DNA of 60,000 nucleotides from Phoronis australis (Eukaryota; Phoronida; Phoronidae). Below the pieces are notes generated by a model. That model searched no databases. It was not told the DNA's origin and worked only from the letters and a program-made list of their open reading frames with translations. Made by a program: the position numbers and the translations under genes. Below are positions 22,401-34,400 of this stretch, one piece after another. The stretch covers positions 654,443-714,442 of the forward strand of contig NMRA01000016.1 of the NCBI GenBank assembly GCA_002633005.1. Reading direction: 5' to 3'. Within the stretch, counting starts at the first letter, position 1, and every line of letters begins with the position of its first letter.

Positions 22401-25400
22401 CAATGGACATCCCGTTTGACACTAGCACTTGTCATTCCAGTCCATTTTCTAACATTCATGAAGTTGTTTTGTTTGTTAAGTTTTTATAATCTAGAGAATG
22501 TTTCTCGATTGTGTTATTAACATTTTTATAATTTTAAATCATGTTAGGTAAACAAAGACTATCCTCTCCACCACCAGCAGACTAGATTCCATTTTGAAAA
22601 CACAAAAGTGAAGCATGTTGACTAAATTTTGATGAAATCTTGAATTCATTAACGAAACTACTCTTTATTCGGGACCTAATCCTTTTATTCGAACTCGTTA
22701 TTAGTTTGACATTTTCCATTGTACTTCAATACGAACTTAGCGTATAAAAGTGTCTATTATTCTGTACTCGAATATGTAATGTTTGGCGACTTATATCCAC
22801 TGCTTTAGAAGCAAAGCAAAGTTTATTTATTTTTGGTATCATTGCGCCCCGATTCGAGCCCCATCGTGCTTTAAAAATATAATGCATGATAAGCAACGTC
22901 TCAGAAAACGTTCTTACTACTATATGATAACCTCGCCAGTGCTGAATTTCACTTGATTGGCATGTTTTGAAAAATGAAACCATTTTCTTCCACATCTTGT
23001 ATCAAAATACTTCTGAGAAGAATAAAACACGCTGCATTCGTTTTCCAAGTGAAAATTACTATTTAGAGCAAGGTCCGTTGCAATTTCCAAAAAATGACGG
23101 CTGACGGTTCATTGCGAACGGTTGTCGAGCGGTACTGTTAATTTTCATATGAAAGCGAGATCAATTTTACATTTCAGTCAAACCAAGGTTTCAGACAAAC
23201 AAATCCGATATGAAATCAGGATTCTTATCAAACGTTATTATGGGCACCTTATTTGCTCAAAAGTATCTCACGTGCACAATGATGGAATTAGGCACTCTCT
23301 GCGTTTACATTATATTGACTAAATCAAAACTGGAGTCTTTACAGATGACGCATACCTACATATGAACATCAAGCACTATATATTGCAATCTACTTGGAAC
23401 TATGATCGTTTATGATTAGAAAAAGCGATACTGTGTTGAAACAGATTAGCAAATGTTTTAACGGAAAATTATCGGCTACAGAAACTCAGTGTACCTGCTT
23501 ACCTGTTTTTAGAACGGATTGAGTTAGAGCCTTGTGTAAGAGACTACTCCGCAATAAAAGCGCCCGTTTTGGGGAAAATGTGTAAATGTGATGGTTAATA
23601 ACACAAATAAATTGTATCACATCATACTTTTAGATTTGGGACCAAGAAAATCATTGCAAGCTTGTCTTGACTTTGACATGTTACTCGAAGACGGTAAGTT
23701 TAAACCAGAGCATGTGAACGCCTCCTGCGACCTGTTACGAGGACAGTTCAAACAACTGAAAGACAAAATACGTAAAGAGGACCTACTCAACGACACCAGA
23801 TTAGCTGATATCGGACGCCAACTGAACTCTTCTTGTGATCTCCATATGGTTAATGAAACCCGTCACAAACTCCTGAAACTTCGAGGGGCTATGCTGGGTA
23901 AAATCAAGGTACTGCAATGTGTAAAAGGTCCACAGTTTTGCGTAGATAAGGAGTTCTTCGGAAACGCCACCGATGAAATGAAAGTGAAAAACATTACTGT
24001 AAGAGTGCACAAATTGTGTGAAGAAAGAGTAAAATCAGGATTCAACTTCTCATGCAAACACGGAAACACAAGCCGAGAAATGAAAGACTGGATAAAGAAG
24101 TTTCTAGAAAAGTCTCGAACTGAAGGTCGGGATCTGTATTGTAATGTGGGTCGAGGTGAGTGCTACACAATTTGAAATCGCTGAGATGATCACAAAATAA
24201 ATGATAAATTAACTAATATTTCAGCACGCGTTCTATCCTATTAGAAATGAAGTTTTCCAATGTTTGCAGTCACTGCTGTGCTGTTTAAAAATTCGTGAAC
24301 TATTACCAGGCTAGAAGTTAAGCTAACAAATTGCTAAGGGAGAGTTATCTGTATCAAAGTATTTCAGACGCAGTGGAGGTACAACCTGTTGAATCATATC
24401 AGATTCATGTAACACTTGAAAGGATTTCATGTTATCATGTACGGTGGCGCATAATATATCCGAAATGATGCGTTTTTTCAAAAAAATATTCAAGTGTTTT
24501 CATATTGACACATGTGCCTAACCGACACGTTTAGGCACATCCGAGTAAGCCTATCGTATGCACACGAATGTGCTTCTTTGTGACTCTTTGGCTTTTTGTA
24601 CAGGTAAAAAGAGCCAATTTGAGACTCGAGTTTATAAACCGCGAAGTGAGGTACCTGACAGTGCTTTTCAGTCAAGCTCTTAAAAACAGTTGCAGTCATG
24701 TGCAAAGGGCTTAGGCAAACATATTTTTGGGAATACAGTGTATGCAAAATTCTGGATATAAGCCCGTGACGGGTCCAAATATGCACACAGGTGGCATACG
24801 TTAAAGGCAAGTTTCGTGCAAGCACACATAATATTTCACCGAAACGGTATTTTTCATCACTTGGAAAAAACAAAATCATGTAGTTTTTAAACCTAAAATG
24901 TCCAATATTCCGTTTCCTTCAGGTCACGGTCCGGAGCATTCAAAAGATGCCTGTCTTCACTTTGATGTTCTAATGCAAAACGACAAGTTTAAACCGGAAC
25001 ATGTCAACACGTCATGCACTCTGCTACGAGAACAGTTTAAACTACTGAAAGACAAAACACGTAAAGAGGACCTACTCAACGACACCAGATTAGCTGATAT
25101 CGGACGCCAACTGAACTCTTCTTGTGATCTCCATATGGTTAATGAAACCCGTCACAAACTCCTGAAACTTCGAGGGGCTATGCTGGGTAAAATCAAAGTA
25201 CTGCAATGTGTAAGAGGTCCACAATTTTGCGTAGATAAGGAGTTCTTCGGAAACACGACCGATGAAATGAAAGTGAAAAACATTACCGTGAGAGTGCACA
25301 AGCTGTGTGAAGAAAGAGTAAAATCAGGATTCAACTTCTCATGCAAACATGGAAACACAAGCCGAGAAATGAAAGACTGGGTAAAGAAGTTTCTAGAAAA

Positions 25401-28400
25401 GTCTCGAAGTGAAGGTCGGGATCTATACTGTAATGGGAGTCGAGGTGAGTGTTACATAATTTGAAATCATTGAGATAATCATAGTAATGTAAAAACGGCC
25501 AGTTTAGACTCATTTGTATACATCGGGGAGTGAGGTACCTGACTGCGCTTTTCAGTTACGCTTTTCAAAGAGGTTGCACGCATGTGCAAAGCAATTGGGC
25601 AAACATATTTTTGAGAATATGCAAAATTCTGGATATAAGCCCCTGACGGGTCCAAAAAAGGAAGTAGTTGGTATACGTTACACGTAAGTCTCATGCAAGC
25701 ACACATAATATTTCAGTGAAACGGTATTTTATATCACTTGGCAAACACAGGGTAGTTTTAACTTAAAATGTCCAATATTCTGTTTCCCTCAGGTCACAGT
25801 CCGGAGCATCCAAAAGATGCCTGTCTTCACTTTGATGTGCTAATGCAAAACGACAAGTTTAAACCGGAATATGTCAACATGTCATGCAGTCTGCTACGAG
25901 AACAGTTTAAACTACTTAACGACAAAATACTCAAAGAAGACCTACTTAATGACTCCAGACTAGCTGATATTGGGCGTCAACTGAACTCGTCTTGCGATTT
26001 CCGCATGGTGAATGAAACCCGCCACAANCCTGAAACTTCGAGGTGCTATGCTGGGTAAAATCAAGGTACTGCAATGTGTAAAAGGTCCACAGTTTTGCGT
26101 CGATAAGGAGTTCTTCGGAAACGCCACCGATGAAATGAAAGTGAAAAACATTACCGTGAGAGTGCACAAGCTGTGTGAAGACAGAGTAAAATCCGGATTC
26201 AACTTCTCGTGCAAACATGGAAACACAAGCCGAGAAATGAAAGACTGGGTAAAGAAGTTTCTAGAAAAGTCTCGAAGTGAAGGTCGGGATCTATACTGTA
26301 ATGGAAGTCGAGGTGAGTGTTACATAATTTAAAATCATTGAGATAATTATAGTAATGTAAAAAAGGCCAGTTTAGACTCATTTGTATACACCGGGAAGTG
26401 AGGTACCTGACTGCGCTTTTCAGTTACGCTTTTCAAAGAGGTTGTACGCATGTGCAAACCAATTGGGCAAACATCTTTTTGTGAATATGCAAAATTCTGG
26501 ATATAAGCCCCTGACGGGTCCAAATATGCACGTAGTTGGTATACGTTAAAGGTAAGTCTCATGCAAGCACACATAATATTTCAGTGAAACGGTATTTTAC
26601 ATCACTTGGCAAACACAGGGCAGATTTAAAATTAAAATGTCCATATTCTGTTTCCTTCAGGTCACAGTCCGCAGCATTCAAAAGATGCCTGTCTTCACTT
26701 TGATGTGCTAATGCAAAACGACAAGTTTAAACCGGAATATGTCAACATGTCATGCGGTCTGCTACGAGAGCAGTTTAAACTACTTAACGAAAAAATACTC
26801 AAAGAAGACCTACTTAATGACTCCAGACTAGCTGATATTGGGCGTCAACTGAACTCGTCTTGCGATTTCCGCATGGTGAATGAAACCCGCCACAAGCTCA
26901 TGAAACTTCGAGGCGCTATGTTGGGTAAAGTCAAGGTGTTGCAATGTGAGAAAAGTCCAAAGGTTTGTGTCGATAAAGAATTCTTCGGAAACAAGACAGG
27001 TGACCAGAAAACGAAAGATATCACAATTAAAATGGAGAAGCTATGTAAAGAAAGAGTAAAATCAGGATTCAACTTCTCGTGCAGCTATCGAAACTCAACA
27101 CGAGACATGAAAGACTGGGTGAAGAAGTTTGTAGAAAAGTCGAAGCGGGAAGGTCAGGATCTATACTGTAATGGGAGTGGGGGTGAGTATTATAGAGTTT
27201 GAAATTTAAAGAAGGCTCACATCGTGGATTTTTCCAAGTCTGGTTGCATAAACTGCGAGAAATTCAAGAGCATGTTCTGTCTGATTAAATATTGAATATT
27301 TTTAAACTTGACTGCTTTACGGTGTACAAAACTTTCAGGAAAAAGTAACCACTCAAGTTAAAAAAATGTCATGATCTAGCTTTAACGGACTCACGATTAT
27401 CACATCAAAGTTATCGGCATATGTATGTCGTGAAGAGAAATTGTATCAGTCGATGGCAGTCTTTTTGCAAAATATTGTCTAAGTAGAACAAACCTAATAA
27501 TTCTTAAGCTTTTGCTATCAAGCAATGCAAATTTAAGATTCTGAAAAGAATATGAAATTTCCGCAAAAAGCAAGAATCGGAGTATTTAGTCTTTGCTTAA
27601 CCTTTTGTCTCATCGTAATATAACACTCTCGTTTTCATCCAGGTCATGGTCCAGAACACTCAAGAGATGCCTGCCTCGACTTTGATGTGCTAACGCAAGA
27701 CGAGAAGTTTAAACTAAAACACACTAACTCGTCCTGTGTTCTGCTGCGACAGCAGTTTAAGCAACTGAACGAAAAAATACGCAAAGAAGACCTGCTTAAT
27801 GACTCCAGACTAGCGGATATTGGGCGTCAACTGAACTCATCTTGCGATCCTCAAATGGTGAACGGAACCCGTCACAAACTGTTGAAACTTCGAGGTGCCA
27901 TGCTGGGTAAAGTCAAGGTTCTGCAATGTGACAAACGTCCACAATTCTGCGTCGATAAGGATTTCTTTGAAAACAAGACCGACAATGTAAAAGTGAGAAA
28001 CGTCACCGTAAAGGTGCACAAGCTGTGTGAAGAAAGAGTGAGATCTGGATTCAACTTCTCATGCAGATATCGAAACTCAACGCGAGAAATGAAAGACTGG
28101 GTAAAGAAGTTTCTGGAACAGTCGCGGCGTGAAGGTCGGGATCTATACTGTAATGGAAGCGGCCGTGAGTATCGTAGTTTAGTTTTTGATATTCCAGAAA
28201 TGATCACAAGTGGACCTGAAAAGTAGGCTGATATAGGATTGCGTACATTCTTAATCTGATCTCATGAACATTTTAAAATTTGCGATTATTACAGTGCGTA
28301 TTCTTTTTGTGGAAATAATATAACTTATCTAGAACTGTACCCGAGGTTGAAACGTCAGCCATTTCGATATATATCTCATTTTACCGTTTTAATCAAACAA

Positions 28401-31400
28401 TTTATTTTTTCCATTAACACGCTATTTAGCCTCTTTAAGTGTAAAACATGATTCCTTTTCCACTCAGACCATGGTCCGGAACACTCAAGAGATGCCTGTC
28501 TTGACTTTGATGTGCTAATGCTAGACGAGAAGTTTAAACCAGAACACGTCAACTCGTCGTGTGGACTCTTACGAGCACAGTTTAAGCAACTGGACGACAA
28601 AATACACAAAGACGATTTGCTCAACGACACCAGATTGCTTGATATCGGACGACAACTGAAGTCAGCTTGCGATTCTCGTATGGTAAATGAGACCCGCCAC
28701 AAACTCATGAAACTTCGAGGCGCTATGTTGGGTAAAGTCAAGGTGTTGCAATGTGAGAAAGGTCCGCAGGTTTGCGTCGATAAGGAATTCTTCGGAAACA
28801 TGACCGATGACAAGAAAACGAAAGATATCACGATTAAAATGGAGAAACTATGTAAAGAAAGAGTAAAATCAGGATTCAACTTCTCGTGCAGCTATCGAAA
28901 CTCAACGCGAGACATGAAAGACTGGGTGAAGAAGTTTGTAGAAAAGTCACGAAGCGACGGTCAAGACCTTTACTGTAAAGGAAGCGGCGGTGAGTGTAAT
29001 GCAATGTAAAATGACAGTAATGCTCACACCGTAGATCTGACAAGTAAGATAAAACAAACTGCCAGATGGTCACTTCATGCTCAGCTTGATTAACTGTAAA
29101 GAATTAGGAACTTTATTCATATGATCTGATAAAGAATTCATAAATTTGTAAATTTGCTGTATATGTTCTGCCAAATTAACCCCTCAAAACCGTATAGCAG
29201 TCGTATTCGTCTATCTTACGGTACCCTGAAACTGGGTGTTTAAAAGGAAAATCCAAACAGAGGTTTTGAAATTGATGAATGCATGTTAAAATTAGAAAGC
29301 CGTTTTCGAGAGTTCGAGTTCCTATGTTCAACTTAAGGAGGTTGGCTCATGCCGAGAAAAGGCGGCAAACGTTGTGAGTCTTCAAATATTGACGGTCATC
29401 GCTTAGTTATTCGGTGAAAACTTGTTTTGGTCAATATAACCTATGCATGTCGCAACCCTCTTCGCTATTTCAACATTCACTCTCAATGTTAACTGAATTT
29501 GCATTGCGTAATTAACTTCATCGTCACTAAAACGTTTTGAATTTTTTTTAATGTGCCTCGAGTCCATCTTGGTCAAGGCGGGCAAGCTGTTAAGACATTA
29601 AATGAGCTTTCAATATCTCTGCCAGATATCATGCATACTATATGCCTGGTCCAGGACTAAAACGCTGTTTAATCACTTGAATGCAACGAGAGAGCAAAAT
29701 TTCCCTTTTCGTTTCAGGCCATGGTCCTCAAAAATCCGACGCCTGTCTTGACTTTGATACGCTGATGCAAAACGAGAAGTTTAAACCAGAACATGTCAAC
29801 GCATCCTGTCGTATGTTAAGAGAACAGTTTAAACTACTGAATGAAAAAACACGCAAAGAAGACTTGGTTAACGACACCAGACTAGCTGATATCGGACGTC
29901 AGCTAAACTCGTCTTGCCGTCCCGGCATGGTGAATGACACTCGTCATAAACTCCTCAAACTTCGCGGCACTATGTTGGGTAAAGTCAAGATATTGCAGTG
30001 CGAGAAACGTCCAAAGTTTTGTGTCGATGAGGAATTTTTCGGAAATGTGTCAAATTCCATGAAAGTGAGAAACATGACGATGATGGTCCGAAAAACATGC
30101 GAAGAAAAAGTTAAATCAGGGTTAAAGTTCTCATGTATGCATGGCAACAGTATACGAGAAATGCAGGACTGGGTGAAGAAGTTTTTAGACAGAGTTAAAA
30201 TGGATGGACAAGATCTTTACTGTAATAAGAGTGGTGGTAAGTGTACATGTACATGTATTTTTCAATATACCATCACGCTACATCGAAATCAATTCAGATA
30301 TGGGCTACCGATTCTTTCGGCAAAAACCTAATCTCGACATTAGTGCTTTACTAACCAATAGTACATAATAGCTACGAGTACAGTTGTTTCTTGTGAAATG
30401 GATATTCTTAGCAAGGAAGCTACTTTCACAGTAAGACGCAATAGCGCGGAATCGCACTCGCAATCTTTGCAGTAGCCTCCGATCGCTCTGCCGCTGAGCC
30501 GAATCCCACGTTCAATAAAACCTTTAGTATTTTAAGCGCGCTTGTAAGTTAAAGAACGGCCTTTATTTCATCGAATGTCTGGTAGATAACGGTAGGGATT
30601 GGCAATTTGTAAACAAATCACAAAATAACAACAAATTTTGTTGTTTCAAAGTTATTATCAAAGGCAACAAGGTCACGAAGTCTATTCTATCTAATAGTGG
30701 TCCCAAACATGTGTTTTTGCCGTAAAATCGTTAATGTCCTTTAATGCATCAAACAACGTCATTGGTGTAAAAGATGAAGGCTTCAAATCAGAAATTATAC
30801 CAATAGGAACACTTGGAAAAGGGTGTGCTATTTTGCTTCATAAAATTCGTTTTTGATCAATTTCTACCGTCCCAGAAGCATTTCAAATTATTGGCTAATA
30901 ATATTGCCCATTTAAGGTCATGATCATCAACGCGGAAAAGATGCCTGTCTTGACTTTGATGTTCTAATGCAAGACGACAAGTTTAAGCCAGAAAAAGCCA
31001 ACGCGTCCTGTGGTCTGTTACGAGACCAGTTTAAGGTCCTGAAGGAGAAAATACGCAAAGAAGACCTACTTAATAACTCTATATTGGCTGATATTGGGCG
31101 CCAACTGAACTCCTCATGTGGTCCGCGTATGGTGAACGAAACTCGTCACAAACTCCTGAAACTCCGAGGCGCAATACTGGGTAGAGTCAAGGTACTGCAG
31201 TGCGAGAAAGGTCCACAATTTTGTGTCGATAAAAACTTCTTTGGAAACGCGACGAATCCCATGAAAGTGAGAAACATGACAATGATGGTCCGAAAAACCT
31301 GCGAGGAAAAAGTAAAAGCAGGATTAAAGTTCACATGTAGCCATGGCAACAGTACACGACAGATGCAAGACTGGGTCAAGAAGTTTGTAGACAGGGTCAA

Positions 31401-34400
31401 AATGGAAGGACATGATCTTTACTGCAAAGAAAGCGGTGGTAAGTGTGGTCTGTCAGTGTTTTGCTGGGAATGTCAGATCTTCGTGAACATTGCGTCTACA
31501 TTTTTGTTTTACAACACGCCGTCGTTTTGTTCCCGATAGCTCAATGTGCTGCGGCGTCTGCACTCTTAACAGGAAATCCAGTGGCAGATCTACGTTTTCA
31601 GTAAGGGGTGGTTAGGTTTTTGCGCGAATCCAAGGTGGGAGGTCGGGAGTTGGTTTCCCCCCAGCATGTAAGATTTTTTTTTGTTTTTGTAGCTTAGTTT
31701 GTTTTCCTGGCAATGTTTTTTAAATTTTTGTATTTGATCCTGTCCTGGGGGGTTAAACCCACTGAGCCCCCCGTAGATCCGCCCCTGATATCCCACGTTC
31801 GAGCACCGATCACGAAGGAGATCTTTCCAGACAATAGTCCACGTGACGAGACCAACGTGTGGCGTGTTTTTAAGACTTATATGTTCTATGCCATATCAAC
31901 GATACATTTATACGCAATGAATAGGCATCCTTTTTGCAAACACCAAGGATTGGTTATTCTAATTACAAATGGTTTTTAAAGATCCCTTTTCAATTCTTAA
32001 ATGGTCATTTCTTACAAAAAAAAAAAAATTCACGCATCAGTTTATGCCAGCTACGGAGGTTACTGTAGATACTTAGGTTGAAACATTATTTCTTTTGCTT
32101 TTTTTCAGGTGCTGCTTGTTTGGACTTCGGCGTGTTGGCTGACAACCAGAAGTTTGATCCCAAGCGACCGGACGTCTCATGCCAGCTTTTACGTGACCAG
32201 TTTAAATCTTTGAGAGACATTTTGAAAGGCAACGGCCTCCATAACGACCCAACAATTGCGGACATTGGGCGTCAGCTAAATTCGTCATGCAATATTCGGA
32301 TGGTGAACGACACCCGTCACAAGCTTCTACAACTTCGAGGGGTTTTAATCGGTAAAGTTAAGATCGGGCAATGTGAGACAACTCCAAAGTTTTGTGTTGA
32401 CAAGGAATTGTTTGGAATCGTGGCAAATCCCATTAAAGTGAAAAACTTGGCAATGATGGTACGCAAAACATGTGAAGAAAAAGTGAAGTCAGGATTAAAG
32501 TTCACATGTAGGCATGGCAACAGTACACGAGAGATGCAGGACTGGGTGAAGAAGTTTGTAGACAAAGTTAAAATGGAAGGACATGATCTTTACTGCAAAG
32601 AAAGTGGTGGTGAGTGCAGGTCTACAATTTTTGGAGTAATAACCGGAAATACAAATATTATCAGTGCTGGTCTTGAACTACCGACAAATCAGTCAACTAA
32701 TTTTGTTAGGGTCACAAAGGGTGTGTTAACGAATTACAACTTTTGTAAGCCATTAAAAATGCTGTCATTTATTGAAAACGATGGTTAACGGTGCTTTAGC
32801 TCATTAACCTCGACACGAAGCACAATTACCTTCATCATCCCTCAAATTGAGCAAAAAATTCACGCAAAGTCTGCTAAGCCTGCGAGTGTACGCCGATGGT
32901 TGAAAAGAACCCGATCCTATCTGAAATCACGAATTCAACTTTCTGACACAATCGAGAGGTGGTAGGATTACTAATCGTCCAACAATAAGCTCCCAGTCAA
33001 TTTTGACAAAATGATCTCGGCATGGTTTAGTAAGTAGTATTCTTTCAAAGTTGAACCTGAGCAGTTCCATTGCTTCGATTACTCCATTTCATGTTCAATT
33101 TGGAGGTGTTCTAGGTCATTTGATACCAGACTGGGGATAATTCAACCTACCATAAAGACTTTCGAAGTTTTATGTTCTCTTAACATTCTATTTTCCCAAA
33201 AAGGACCATGACAGGCGCTCAATTATTACAGTTCCTTTTTGCATTTAAACTATCTAGAGCAGTTTAGACATGTCAATGTATGGTTTCAGGACAACAGTGT
33301 CAAATAAGACGATCTCCGATAAAAGTGGGTCAAGATGGAAAAGCTTGGCTAGACAACATTGAACTTCGCGATTTAATCATATTTGATGATCAACCGTACA
33401 TGCAAGGCATGCCTGCCAAGGACTGGCTGCAAATACACGGCGTGGACGAGAAGTGTAACGTAGTTCCGCTAAATGGGACAAAGGTTGTCTCCAACCTAGA
33501 AAAGTTCTATAATGGCAGGAACGAATTTGTCGGCTGTGTCGACAGCTCTGAGGATAAGTGGTTGTGCGAGAGGGAACCCAAAGTAACCAAAAATCCGAGA
33601 CTGGGAAAGTGGACCGTGTTTGGTATAGAGTGGTCCACGTTTACGACCATGTATACAAATATGTTGGCGAGAACGAATATAACAATGCCCGCCATTACGG
33701 CGGCTGAACCGACTAAAGCCCCCAACGGCACGATTATTATTGGGAAGGAGACCTGGGACGAGTTCTACACCCGCGCTATTGAAATTTGGAAAGTTAAAAG
33801 ACGAGAAGCCAATTGTGGAACGAAGTTCCCTCATTTGTATGCAACACCTGAGAAAATAGGTAAGAATACTTTAAAGTTACGTCACTCACCTTTGCCAAAA
33901 GAAGATAAACACGCTGTTTAACTGGCAAATGCTGGGCTAAAATTAAAGCAGACCTCATTCCAGGCATGCTACCTTAGACATTAAAGTCACGGTGCTCATG
34001 CTCATATGGATGACCGGATGTCTCATTGAATCAATGCTTTTTATAAACGAGGTCGATCTCTATTATTATTTCAGTATCCCTTGAAGTGGACGTTGTGGCC
34101 GCCTCACTTAGTCGGGATCACGAATCTGCCAAACGAGTTTTAACCGACATGGCAAACAAATGTCTTCAGAAGAAGGACGTCCTTCATAGAGTCACAACTG
34201 AGTATATGGAAGAAAGGTAAATCCCCTGAAGGGATGTTAAATATGTCAGCTGTCACTCTGAACAGCACCTGCTCACGTGTGTTTAGTCCTATAGCTAACA
34301 GGGACGAAGGTTCATTTTTAATACCTTCCAAAAACCTAAAGTGATCCCTTTATACACGTGAAAACGTCAAGTAATAATTAAACTGTTTATTGTACAGGAA

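Noticed and set aside
19605-32609. CRISPR-like regular array
   Set aside because: The regular spacing is of 0.5-kb protein-coding exons in a eukaryotic gene, not short direct repeats with spacers.
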